From Microbacteriaceae bacterium (GTDB taxonomy: Bacteria > Actinomycetota > Actinomycetes > Actinomycetales > Microbacteriaceae), in NCBI GenBank assembly GCA_022701925.1, contig JAKONM010000288.1:1-18825 (forward strand): a DNA stretch of 18,825 nt, read 5' to 3'. The notes beneath the pieces are model-generated. The model searched no databases and was not told where the DNA came from. It saw only the letters and a list, made by a program, of their open reading frames with translations. Positions 6,976 through 15,011 of this stretch are shown here, piece by piece. How positions within the stretch are numbered: the stretch's first letter is position 1; each line of letters begins with the position of its first letter. A program made the position numbers and the translations under genes.

Positions 6976-9149
6976 GAGCGCACCGCCGCCACCACGTCGT
7001 CGCCGGGGTGCACGGTGACGAACGTCGCCTCCACGCCCGCGCGCTCCAGCAGCTCGGTGAAGCGCCGGCGCCGCCGGGCGTTGATCAGCGTGACGACCGT
7101 GCCGGTGGCGCCGGCCCGGCCGGTGCGGCCGGAGCGGTGCAGGTACGTCTTGTACTCCTCGGCCGCGTCGGCGTGGATCACCAGGTCGATGTCGTCCACG
7201 TGGATGCCGCGCGCCGCCACGTCGGTGGCGACCAGCGTCGACACCTTGCCGTCGGTGAACCGCTGCAGGTTGCGCGAGCGGCGGCCCTGGTTCAGGTCGC
7301 CGTGCAGGCTCTCCGCGCGGATGCCCGCCCCGTCGAGCTCGTCGGCCAGCTGCTCCGCGAAGGCGCGCGTGCGGGCGAACACCAGGGTGCGCTCGGCCGA
7401 CCCGATCAGGTCGGTCAGCACGTCGAGCTTCGCTCCCGGGTCGATCAGCAGCACGCGGTGGTCGGCGCTGCCGCCGCCGTCGACCTCCGCGACCTCGTGC
7501 ACGGACGGCTTCGGCAGGAACTCCTCCACCAGCTGCGCCACGGCCGTGTCGAGCGTGGCCGAGAACAGCATGCGCTGCCCGCCGCGGGGGATGCGGCGCA
7601 GCAGGCGCTGCATCGGCTCCAGGAAGCCCAGCTCGGCCATGTGGTCGGCCTCGTCCAGCACCGCGATCTCGATCTCCGAGAGGTCGAGGCGGCCCTGCTC
7701 CAGCAGGTCCTCGATGCGGCCCGGGGTGCCGATCACGATGTCGACGCCCTTCGACAGGGCCCCCACCTGGCGGCCCTGGGGCACGCCGCCCACGATCTGC
7801 GTGGTGAAGAGCCCGACGGAGCGGGAGATCGGCTGCACCGTGCGGTCGATCTGCAGCGCCAGCTCGCGGGTCGGCGCCAGGATCAGCGCACGCGGCGCGC
7901 GCCCCATGCGGCGGGCGGTGCCGGCGCGGTCGGACTCCGCCCAGTTGCGCAGCAGCCGCTCCACCAGGGCGGCGCCGAAGGCGATCGTCTTGCCGGAACC
8001 CGTGCGACCGCGCCCCAGCACGTTGCGGCCCGCCAGCGCGTCCGGGATCGTCGCCGCCTGGATCGGGAAGGGCTCCACGGCGCCCAGCTCGGCCAGCGCC
8101 TCGGTGATGCGCTGCCCCAGGCCCAGGTCGGCGAAGGTGTGGCCGGAGACCTCGTCGGCAGTGACCACCTCGCCCTGCAGGCGCTCGAGCACCACGTCCT
8201 CCGGCGCCTCCCAGCGCGCGGCCCGGTCGTCCCGGCGGTCGCCGCCGCGGTCCTCGGAGCGTCGGGGGCGGTCGTCGCGCACGGGCCGGTCCTCGCGCCA
8301 CCCGACCTGCTGGCGGTCGTCGCGCCGCGGGCGATCCTCGCGGAAGGGGCGGTCGTCGCGCCGGGGCGCTCCCCGGTCGGGACGGGGCCCGCGGTCGTCC
8401 TGCCGGGGGCGCTCCGACCGGAACGGCCGGTCGTCGCGCTGCGGGCGGGCGCCGGCTCCGCGGGACGGGCGATCGCCCTGCTCGCGGTCGTCGCGGAACC
8501 TGCGGTCGTCGCGGCGCGCTCCGTCCTGGCGGAACGGGCGCTCGTCGCGCTGCGGGCGGTCGCCCCGGAAGGGCCGCTCGGCGCCGGAGGGGTGTCGGCC
8601 GCCCTCGTCGCGCGCGGGACGCTCGTCGCGGGACGCGCGACGCGGGGCGTCGTCGCGGAACGGGCGGTCGTCCCGTCCGGGGCGCTCGTCGCGGAAGCGC
8701 TGCCCGCCGTCGCGGGCGGGCCGCTCGTCGCGGAAGGAGCGGCTGGGGGCCTCGTCGCGGCCGGGGCGGGCGCCGCGGAAGGGGCGGTCCTCCCGCGCCG
8801 GACGGTCGTCGCGGAAGGAGCGGTCGCCGCTGCGCGGTGCGGCGCCGCGGTCGTCGCGTCCGCGCACCGGGCGGTCGCCCTGCCGGGGTCGGCCGCCGCG
8901 AGCGCCCTCCTCGGTGCGGCCGCCCGGGAACCAGTCGGGACGCCGGTCCTGGCGGTCGCCCTGCTGACCGCCGAACTCGGTCGCCCGGCGCTCGGCGCGG
9001 GCCCCGCCGGCGCGGCCGCCGCGGGACAGGTCGTCCCCGCGCTGCGTGCGCCCGCGGCCGGGCGCCTCCGCCCGGCGGGCCCGGTCGTCGGGGGTCCAGC
9101 GGCGCTTGCCGCCGTCGGGGGTGCGTCCGTTGCGGGAGTTCGCGGGCAT
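6972..9149 (-). CDS. DEAD-box RNA helicase with long Arg/Asp-rich disordered N-terminus
   Basis: ATP-dependent RNA helicase, 725 residues from the ATG at 9149; an ATG at 9170 would add seven, and neither has a convincing ribosome-binding site. I prefer 9149 because MPxNxxxxGR-like openings recur in related proteins as I remember them. The core is canonical and complete: Q-motif FPIQ (361-364), motif I GRTGSGKT (381-388), PTREL (426-430), TPGR (475-478), DEAD (499-502), SAT (530-532), and motif VI HRSGRTGRAG (671-680). Residues 1 to about 315 are low complexity, rich in Arg, Asp, Gly and Pro, and dominated by about 17 copies of an Asp/Glu-Arg-Pro unit such as RDDRPF. Such tails in RNA helicases usually bind RNA and may drive condensate formation; that is inference here. 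Likely roles are ribosome assembly, mRNA decay or cold adaptation. The downstream DUF1684 gene is translationally coupled. Confidence 0.93.
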   Translation of the reverse strand: MPANSRNGRTPDGGKRRWTPDDRARRAEAPGRGRTQRGDDLSRGGRAGGARAERRATEFGGQQGDRQDRRPDWFPGGRTEEGARGGRPRQGDRPVRGRDDRGAAPRSGDRSFRDDRPAREDRPFRGARPGRDEAPSRSFRDERPARDGGQRFRDERPGRDDRPFRDDAPRRASRDERPARDEGGRHPSGAERPFRGDRPQRDERPFRQDGARRDDRRFRDDREQGDRPSRGAGARPQRDDRPFRSERPRQDDRGPRPDRGAPRRDDRPFREDRPRRDDRQQVGWREDRPVRDDRPRRSEDRGGDRRDDRAARWEAPEDVVLERLQGEVVTADEVSGHTFADLGLGQRITEALAELGAVEPFPIQAATIPDALAGRNVLGRGRTGSGKTIAFGAALVERLLRNWAESDRAGTARRMGRAPRALILAPTRELALQIDRTVQPISRSVGLFTTQIVGGVPQGRQVGALSKGVDIVIGTPGRIEDLLEQGRLDLSEIEIAVLDEADHMAELGFLEPMQRLLRRIPRGGQRMLFSATLDTAVAQLVEEFLPKPSVHEVAEVDGGGSADHRVLLIDPGAKLDVLTDLIGSAERTLVFARTRAFAEQLADELDGAGIRAESLHGDLNQGRRSRNLQRFTDGKVSTLVATDVAARGIHVDDIDLVIHADAAEEYKTYLHRSGRTGRAGATGTVVTLINARRRRRFTELLERAGVEATFVTVHPGDDVVAAVRS
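8220..8879 (-). repeat. coding tandem degenerate repeat (RDDRPF-type units)
   Basis: This DNA encodes helicase residues 91-310. Short units reading CGCGACGACCGNCCNTTCC on the minus strand recur irregularly, giving peptides DDRPF, DERPA, EDRPF, DERPF and similar. Spacing varies from about 8 to 25 residues, with the reading frame kept throughout. This looks like slippage or recombination-driven growth of a disordered tail, not an independent repeat element. Confidence 0.75.
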
Positions 9150-9319
9150 GGCGAGGATCCGTTCGTTCATGGGCGGGCAGCGGGTGCGCTGCGCACGGCC
9201 GGGGGCGGCGCCCGCAGAACGGGGGCGCGATCGGGCCGATGGACTCCACGGGCGGTCTCAGGCCGACGGAGGATCCTACCGCGGTCCGCCCAGGATGCGG
9301 GCGGCTGCCCTCACGACCG
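9150..9319 (-). promoter_or_regulatory. upstream region of the RNA helicase gene
   Basis: No gene is supported here. On the minus strand TAGGAT (9278-9273) is a fair -10 (TAnnnT) without a recognisable -35; if used, it gives a 5' leader of about 100-120 nt. GTGCGC-T-GCGCAC (9184-9196) is a perfect short inverted repeat upstream of the start and could be an operator or leader hairpin. Long leaders are common for cold-inducible RNA helicase genes, but nothing here proves that. Confidence 0.35.
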
Positions 9320-9379
9320 TGCGGTCACCAGGTGCTCATGTCGCGGCACGTGCCGCCGCATCTGCACCTGGCGACCGCA
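9320..9379 (-). terminator. 60-bp near-perfect palindrome downstream of the RND exporter gene
   Basis: The whole segment is symmetric about 9349.5: 25 of 30 positions in each arm are complementary. The centre is the perfect 14-bp palindrome GCGGCACGTGCCGC (9343-9356), and the outer arms include CCAGGTGC (9328-9335) and GCACCTGG (9364-9371). It lies about 30 bp past the stop of the RND gene and is the obvious candidate for its terminator. There is no T-tract, and the size exceeds a typical terminator, so a protein-binding or mobile palindrome is an alternative. Confidence 0.6.
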
Positions 9380-9410
9380 GGCATGCGCTGCGGAGACGGG
9401 CCCTCGGACA

Positions 9411-12400
9411 TCAGGCGCGTCCTCTGCGAGGCCCCGGCGCGGCGGCTGCGCCCGCCGTGCGGGCCTGCCGCCGGGCGCGGCGTTCGTCGCGCCGCTCCCG
9501 CCGGCCCTCCACCAGGTAGTAGAAGGTCGGCAGCACGATCAGGGTCAGCACGGTGGAGGACACCAGCCCGCCGATCACGACGATCGCCAGCGGCTGCGAG
9601 ATGAAGCCGCCCTGGCCGGTGAGCCCCGCCGCCATCGGCGTCAGGGCGAACACCGTCGCCAGCGCCGTCATCAGGATCGGGCGCAGGCGACGGGTCGCCC
9701 CGTCGAGCACGGCGTCGCGCACCCGCTCGCCGCGCTCGCGGTACTGCCGCACGAGGTCGATCAGCACGATCGCGTTGGTCACGACGATGCCGACCAGCAT
9801 GATCAGGCCGATCAGGGAGGCGACGCCCAGCGGGATGCCCGAGGCCAGCTGCAGCAGGATCGCGCCGGTCGCCGCGAACGGCACCGACACGAGCAGCAGC
9901 AGCGGCTGCCGCAGGCTGCGGAAGGTCGCGACCATGATCGTGTAGACGATCAGGATGGCCGCCAGCAGGGCCAGGCCCAGCTGCGTGAAGGCGTTCGCCT
10001 GGTCGGAGGCGACGCCGCCGAGCGACGCCGCCGCACCGCCGGGCAGGTCCACCTCGGCGACGGCCCGACCCACGGCCGCGCTGGCGGCGCCGGTGTCCTG
10101 CCCGGAGGGCGTCACGGTGATCGTCGCGCTGCGGGCGCCGTCGGTCGTGGAGATCGCGGAGGGCGCGGTCGCGGTGCGCACGTCGGCCAGCGCGCTCAGC
10201 CGCTCGTCGCCGGTCGGCGTCGGCACCTGCAGCCGCTGCAGGGCGGCCTGCGTCGTCGGCGGGTCCTGCTGCGTCAGGTAGACGGTCAGCGAGTCGTCGT
10301 CGATCGTCACCGCGCCGATGGAGGTCGGCTGCGTCTGCCGGGCCACGTACTGCGCGAGGGCCGCCTCCGAGTAGCCGGCCTCGGCCGCCTGCCGCGCCTT
10401 CACCTCCACGGCCACGTACTGGCGGGAGGCGGACAGGTCGCTGGTCGCCTGCGCGACCTCGGGCAGGTCGCGCACGCCCGCCAGCACGCGCGAGGCGGCG
10501 GCCTGCAGCGCCGCGGAGTCGCCGGCCGTGACGTCGACCTCGATGTCGCTGGAGGCGCCGGCCCCCTGCGACGCCGTGATGTCGAACTCGTCGCCGCCGC
10601 CCAGCGCCGACCGGATGCGCTGCTGCAGCGCCTCCTGGTCCGCGTCCTCGGCGGTGGTCACGCTGTAGGTCACGCGGGTGCCCTCGCCCCCGAAGAACGC
10701 GTCGCGCGCCGTGCTGCCGCTCGTGCCGACCGAGGCCGCGACCGTGCGGACCCCGTCCACCCCGCGCAGCGTCGACGTCACCTGCCGGGCCTGCACCGTC
10801 TGCGCGTCGAGGCTGGTGCCGTCGGGCAGCGTCTGCGTGACCGACAGCGTGTTCTGCCCGCTGGACCCCAGGTAGTTGGTCTGCAGGCCGGGCAGCAGCG
10901 CCCCCGTGCCGCCCAGCACCAGCAGGGCGGCGACGAGCGTCAGCCAGGGGTGCGCCAGCGTGCCCGACAGCACGGGCCGGTAGAGCCGCTGCAGCAGGGG
11001 CGGACGCTTGGCGGACTCGCCCCGGCTGCGGCCGGGGCGCAGGAACCAGTAGGCCAGCACCGGCACGATCGTCAGCGACACGAGCAGCGACGCGACCAGC
11101 GCGATGGTCACGGTCAGCGCGAAGGGGCGGAACAGCTCGCCCGCCGTCTCGCCCACGAAGGCGATCGGCAGGAAGACCGCGACGGTCGTGGCGGTGGAGG
11201 CGGTCACGGCGCCGGCGACCTCGCGCACCGCGGTCTGCACGCTGCGCCGCCGGTCCTCGGCGGGGATCCGCCGACGGTCCTCCCGATCGCCCGCGAAGCC
11301 CGGGAAGTCCTCGCGGAAGTGCCGCGCGATGTTCTCCGTCACCACGATGGAGTCGTCGACCACCCGCCCGATCGCGATGGTGATCGCCCCCAGCGTCAGG
11401 ATGTTCAGCGAGTACTGCGCCGCCTGCATCCCGATCAGGGTGATCAGCACCGACGTGGGGATGCTGATCGCCGTCACCAGCGTGGCCCGCACGCTGAGCA
11501 GGAACAGCAGGATGACCACCACCGCGAAGACCAGGCCGAGCAGGCCCTCGGTCAGCAGCGACTCGATCGACTGCTCGATGAAGGGCGCCTGGTCGAAGAC
11601 GACGTCGAACGCGCCGCCCGCGCCGAGCGCCGCCCGCAGGTCGGGCAGCGCGGCCCGGACCGCGCGCGACACGTCGACCGTGTTCGCGTCCGGCAGCTTG
11701 GTCACCGACACGGTCAGGGACGGCCGCCCGTTCACGAGCGACAGGCTCGTGGCCGGGTCGGCGGTCTGCTCGACGGTCGCGACGTCGCCGATCTGCGGCG
11801 GCCGGTCCAGATCGCCCCCCGAGGCGTTCCACTGCTGCTCGGTCACGCCGGCCAGCGGCAGCGCGCGGATGTCGGCCGTGCTGCCCAGCTCGGTGCCCAC
11901 CTGCACGCTGCGGGTCGCGCCGCCCTCGGTCAGCGAGCCCGCCGGCACCAGCACGCCGCTGGCGGAGAGGGTGTCGGAGAGCACGGTGTCGCGCAGCCCG
12001 CGGTCGGCCAGCGCGTCCTTCGGGGTGACGGTGATGCGCGAGCCCGGGTCGCCGGTCAGCGCCGCCGCCCGCACGCCGTCCAGCTTCTCCAGCGGGGTCA
12101 GCACCGACTCCTGCACCCGGGTCGCGAGCGCGGCGGTCGACTCGTCGCCGGTCACCGACAGGGTCACGACCGGGAAGTCGTCCAGGCTGCCCGCCACCAC
12201 CTGCGGGTCGACGCCGTCGGGCAGCGTGCTGCGGATGCGGTTGATCGCGGCCCCGATCTTCTGCTCCGCGGCGTCGAGGTCGGTGCCGTAGGTGAAGGAG
12301 GCGCTGACCGTGGAGGACCCGGTGGAGGAGGTGGACGAGGTGTCCTCGACGCCCGCGATGCCCCGCACCGCCTGCTCCAGGGGGCGGCTGACCCGCTCCT

Positions 12401-12581
12401 CCACGATCTGCGGCGAGGCGCCCGTGTAGGAGGAGACCACCGCCAGCTGCGGGAACTGCACCGACGGGATCAGCTCCTGCTTCAGGCTGCCGGTCGCCAG
12501 CACGCCGAAGACCGCGGCGACCACGGTGACCAGCGCGATCAGGGATCGGTTGCGCAGGCTGAACGCCGCGAGCAGGTGCAC
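9411..12581 (-). CDS. RND-family efflux transporter (AcrB/SwrC-like)
   Basis: Large proton-driven exporter of 1056 residues in the cytoplasmic membrane, probably for hydrophobic compounds. The layout is the classic RND duplication: TM1 (about 12-30, after FSLRNRSL), a large extracytoplasmic loop with PSVQFPQLAVVSSYTGASP, a TM2-6 block from about residue 343, a second loop, and a C-terminal TM7-12 block. The proton-relay aspartates are present in TM4 (AIGRVVDDSIVVTENI, Asp409/Asp410). TM10 has GIVVTNAIVLID, with Asn where AcrB has the relay Lys, as I recall for Gram-positive SwrC-type members. The C-terminus is a basic Arg-rich cytoplasmic tail. No adaptor or outer-membrane partner gene is adjacent, in keeping with a monoderm cell. 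GTG 12581 precedes the usual LLAAFSLRNRSLI opening; an upstream ATG at 12641 is less likely. The gene is divergent from the KimA-like permease. Confidence 0.92.
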   Translation of the reverse strand: MHLLAAFSLRNRSLIALVTVVAAVFGVLATGSLKQELIPSVQFPQLAVVSSYTGASPQIVEERVSRPLEQAVRGIAGVEDTSSTSSTGSSTVSASFTYGTDLDAAEQKIGAAINRIRSTLPDGVDPQVVAGSLDDFPVVTLSVTGDESTAALATRVQESVLTPLEKLDGVRAAALTGDPGSRITVTPKDALADRGLRDTVLSDTLSASGVLVPAGSLTEGGATRSVQVGTELGSTADIRALPLAGVTEQQWNASGGDLDRPPQIGDVATVEQTADPATSLSLVNGRPSLTVSVTKLPDANTVDVSRAVRAALPDLRAALGAGGAFDVVFDQAPFIEQSIESLLTEGLLGLVFAVVVILLFLLSVRATLVTAISIPTSVLITLIGMQAAQYSLNILTLGAITIAIGRVVDDSIVVTENIARHFREDFPGFAGDREDRRRIPAEDRRRSVQTAVREVAGAVTASTATTVAVFLPIAFVGETAGELFRPFALTVTIALVASLLVSLTIVPVLAYWFLRPGRSRGESAKRPPLLQRLYRPVLSGTLAHPWLTLVAALLVLGGTGALLPGLQTNYLGSSGQNTLSVTQTLPDGTSLDAQTVQARQVTSTLRGVDGVRTVAASVGTSGSTARDAFFGGEGTRVTYSVTTAEDADQEALQQRIRSALGGGDEFDITASQGAGASSDIEVDVTAGDSAALQAAASRVLAGVRDLPEVAQATSDLSASRQYVAVEVKARQAAEAGYSEAALAQYVARQTQPTSIGAVTIDDDSLTVYLTQQDPPTTQAALQRLQVPTPTGDERLSALADVRTATAPSAISTTDGARSATITVTPSGQDTGAASAAVGRAVAEVDLPGGAAASLGGVASDQANAFTQLGLALLAAILIVYTIMVATFRSLRQPLLLLVSVPFAATGAILLQLASGIPLGVASLIGLIMLVGIVVTNAIVLIDLVRQYRERGERVRDAVLDGATRRLRPILMTALATVFALTPMAAGLTGQGGFISQPLAIVVIGGLVSSTVLTLIVLPTFYYLVEGRRERRDERRARRQARTAGAAAAPGPRRGRA

Positions 12582-12647
12582 CCGTGCAGTGTCGCAGCGC
12601 CCTCGGACCCCTCCGGCCGAGACCGCCGGCACCACGCCCATTCGCGC

Positions 12648-12657
12648 CCTGATCAGG
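12648..12657. promoter_or_regulatory. palindrome in the RND/KimA-like intergenic region
   Basis: CCTGATCAGG is a perfect 10-bp palindrome four bases upstream of the TTGACA box of the rightward gene and within the shared 116-bp divergent region. It could be a regulator site, but a 10-bp palindrome may also arise by chance. Confidence 0.25.
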
Positions 12658-12661
12658 CATG

Positions 12662-12689
12662 TTGACAGGTTCGGAGCCCCGAGTACGCT
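12662..12689 (+). promoter_or_regulatory. promoter of the KimA-like permease, probably leaderless
   Basis: A perfect -35 TTGACA (12662-12667) is followed after 16 bp by TACGCT (12684-12689), which fits the actinobacterial TAnnnT -10. Transcription would start about 12696-12698, at the GTG of the permease, implying a leaderless mRNA. That explains why no ribosome-binding site is seen. Confidence 0.65.
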
Positions 12690-12697
12690 ACCGGCTC

Positions 12698-14797
12698 GTG
12701 ACTTCGGCGCCCGACGACGAACGCCTGCGCGTCAAGCGGCTGATCCTCGGCGAGAAGCTGCCCAGCCACAAGCTGGAGGACCAGCTGCTGCCGAAGCACC
12801 TGGCGCTGCCGATCTTCGCCTCCGACCCGCTGTCGTCGGTGGCCTACGCCCCGCAGGAGCTGCTGCTGATCCTGCTGCTCGGCGGGCTGGCGTTCCTGTC
12901 CTTCGCGCCCTGGGTGGCGGCGGTGGTCGTGCTGCTGCTGGTGGTCGTGGTGCTCTCCTACCGGCAGCTGATCAAGGCGTACCCCTCCGGCGGCGGCGAC
13001 TACGAGGTCGCGCAGAAGAACCTGGGCGAGAAGCCCGCGCTGGTCGTGGCCTCGGCGCTGCTCGTCGACTACATCCTGACCGTGGCCGTGTCGGTGGCCT
13101 CCGGCGTCGACAACATCATCTCCGCGGTGCCGGCGCTGGCGCCGATCCGGGTCGAGATGGCGCTGGTGATCGTGGTGCTGCTGGCGGCCGTGAACCTGCG
13201 CGGGGTGCGCGAGTCGAGCAAGGCCTTCGCCCTGCCGACCTACGTCTTCATCGGCAGCGTCGCGGTGATGATCGTGGTCGCGCTGGTGCGCACGCTGCTG
13301 GGCGACGCGCCCGTCGCCGAGAGCGCCGGCTACACGGTGCAGGCGGACCAGGTGACCCAGGCCGGGCTCGTGCTGCTGGTGCTGCGCGCCTTCGCCAGCG
13401 GGTGCTCGGCGCTGACCGGCGTGGAGGCGATCGCGAACGGCGTGCCCGCCTTCCGCCGCCCCAAGGTGCGGAACGCGCAGACGACGCTGACGGTGATGGG
13501 GCTGATCGCGATCTGCCTGTTCGTCGGCCTGCTGGCCGTCGCCCTGATCTCGCGGGTGCACTACGCGGAGGACCCCTGCGCGCTGATCGGCTGGGACGCC
13601 TGCGCCACCTCGCCGCAGCCCAGCCTGATGGCGCAGGTCGCGGCCGCCACCTTCGGCGGGGGCACGGTGCTGTTCTACGTGATCCAGGCCGCGACCGCCC
13701 TGGTGCTGCTGCTGGCCGCGAACACGGCCTTCAACGGCTTCCCGCTGCTCGGGTCGGTGCTGGCGCGCGACGGCTACGCGCCGAAGTCGCTGCAGACGCG
13801 CGGCGACCGCCTGATCTTCAGCAACGGCGTCATCCTGCTGGCCGGCGTCGCCGCGGTGCTGCTGCTCGTCTACCAGGCCAGCGTCACGAACCTGATCCAG
13901 CTGTACATCATCGGCGTCTTCGTGTCGTTCACCCTGGGCCAGACGGGCATGGTGCGGCACTGGATCCGGCTGCTGCGCCGCGGGGCGCCGGGCCGCTCCA
14001 GCACGATCCGCAGCCTGGCGATCAACCTGGTGGGCGCCAGCATGACCGCGGCGGTGCTGGTGATCGTGACCATCACCAAGTTCACGCACGGCGCCTGGCT
14101 GGTCTTCGTGATCATGCCGATCCTGTGGTTCCTGATGCTCGGGGTGAACCGGTACTACCGGGACGTCGAGAAGGAGATCGAGGTCGACCCGCACACGACC
14201 TTCGGCGCGAAGGGCGACCACGCCATCGTGCTGGTGGGGCGCATGCAGAAGCCGGCGCTGAAGGCGCTGGACTACGCGATCGCCGCGAAGCACGACAGCC
14301 TCGAGGCGGTGCACGTGTCCATCGACGACCGGGCGACCGAGCGGCTCGAGGCCGAGTGGGCCCAGATGAACATCACGGTGCCGCTGACCGTCGTCCCCTC
14401 CCCGTACCGCGACATCAGCGTGCCGCTGATCAAGTACGTGAAGGCGCACCGGGCCCGCAACGGCGCCGAGGTCGTCACGGTCTACACGCCGGTCTACGTG
14501 GTGGGGCACTGGTGGGAGCAGCTGCTGCACAACCACAAGGCGCGGCGCATCCGTCAGAAGCTGATGCTGGTGCACGGCGTGACCCTGGCGCTGGTGCCGT
14601 GGCTGCTCGACTCCAGCGAGCTGATCTACGGCCGCCGCAGCCGTCCGATCCCCGGGCAGGAGCGGCGCGGCGAGCCGGTGCGCCCGCGCATGCCGCAGCG
14701 CCGCCCGGTGGTGGACGGCCGGGTGACCGACGGCTCGGCGACCGGCGACACCCGCCCGGTCGAGCGCCTGGACGAGCAGGACCTCACCCGCCGCTGA
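12698..14797 (+). CDS. KimA-like APC-family (potassium/amino acid) permease
   Basis: Cytoplasmic-membrane secondary transporter of 699 residues. The N-terminal half matches my recollection of Bacillus KimA, a high-affinity K+/H+ symporter: SDPLSSVAYAPQ (Asp43 and Tyr50 correspond to K+-site residues in KimA), SYRQLIKAYPSGGGDYEVAQ and KNLGEKP (87-112), VDYILTVAVSVASGVD (124-139), and GCSALTGVEAIANGVPAFRR. About 12 hydrophobic helices occupy roughly residues 30-490. A soluble UspA-like domain follows (about 500-640, GDHAIVLVGRMQKPALKALDYA), then a disordered charged tail. KimA proteins have the same membrane-plus-cytosolic layout. GTG 12698 is chosen because a strong promoter ends just before it; an ATG at 12659 lies upstream of the -35 box and is rejected. 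K+ as substrate is inferred; amino acid transport remains possible. Confidence 0.85.
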   Translation: MTSAPDDERLRVKRLILGEKLPSHKLEDQLLPKHLALPIFASDPLSSVAYAPQELLLILLLGGLAFLSFAPWVAAVVVLLLVVVVLSYRQLIKAYPSGGGDYEVAQKNLGEKPALVVASALLVDYILTVAVSVASGVDNIISAVPALAPIRVEMALVIVVLLAAVNLRGVRESSKAFALPTYVFIGSVAVMIVVALVRTLLGDAPVAESAGYTVQADQVTQAGLVLLVLRAFASGCSALTGVEAIANGVPAFRRPKVRNAQTTLTVMGLIAICLFVGLLAVALISRVHYAEDPCALIGWDACATSPQPSLMAQVAAATFGGGTVLFYVIQAATALVLLLAANTAFNGFPLLGSVLARDGYAPKSLQTRGDRLIFSNGVILLAGVAAVLLLVYQASVTNLIQLYIIGVFVSFTLGQTGMVRHWIRLLRRGAPGRSSTIRSLAINLVGASMTAAVLVIVTITKFTHGAWLVFVIMPILWFLMLGVNRYYRDVEKEIEVDPHTTFGAKGDHAIVLVGRMQKPALKALDYAIAAKHDSLEAVHVSIDDRATERLEAEWAQMNITVPLTVVPSPYRDISVPLIKYVKAHRARNGAEVVTVYTPVYVVGHWWEQLLHNHKARRIRQKLMLVHGVTLALVPWLLDSSELIYGRRSRPIPGQERRGEPVRPRMPQRRPVVDGRVTDGSATGDTRPVERLDEQDLTRR

Positions 14798-14810
14798 CCC
14801 CGCGTGCTCC

Positions 14811-14828
14811 CGCGGATCCGGAATTCCT
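14811..14828 (+). repeat. solitary left-end copy of the palindromic element
   Basis: CGCGGATCCGGAATTCCT repeats, with one mismatch, the first 18 bases of the full element at 14830, offset by 19 bp. It is a remnant of a third copy or a slipped duplication of the left end. Confidence 0.7.
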
Positions 14829-14829
14829 C

Positions 14830-14909
14830 CGCGGATCCGGACTTCCTGGACGACACGCCGCGACCCCGCGCACCACTGCGGCGTGTCGCCGGGGAACTCC
14901 GGATCCGCG
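14830..14909 (+). repeat. 80-bp palindromic element, copy 1
   Basis: Left arm 14830-14861 begins CGCGGATCCGGACTTCC and ends GACACGCCGC; right arm 14878-14909 is its inverted complement at 28 of 32 positions; the loop is 16 nt (14862-14877). The same element recurs at 15927-16006. It resembles REP/MITE-like repeats and can also fold into a transcription-terminating hairpin after the KimA-like gene. No target-site duplication is evident. Confidence 0.85.
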
Positions 14910-15011
14910 AACCTCCGGCGTCCGCTCCTCCCCAGGCGGGGAGCGACCGGATCCTCGGGCTCGACGTCGCCGGACCCGCGTGCCGGACGGGCCGCCGCCG
15001 AACCTGTCGGC

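Noticed and set aside
8220..8879. CRISPR-like regularly recurring short repeats
   Set aside because: Repeats are degenerate, irregularly spaced, in frame and encode RDDRPF-type peptide units of the helicase; no constant repeat with unique spacers.
7008..12665. Very long open frame on the plus strand across the helicase and RND genes
   Set aside because: It is antisense to two genes with complete family motifs; its translation is Arg/Gly/His/Gln low complexity typical of shadow frames in GC-rich DNA.
12659..12697. ATG at 12659 as start of the KimA-like permease
   Set aside because: It lies upstream of the TTGACA box, has no ribosome-binding site and adds residues not seen in the family.
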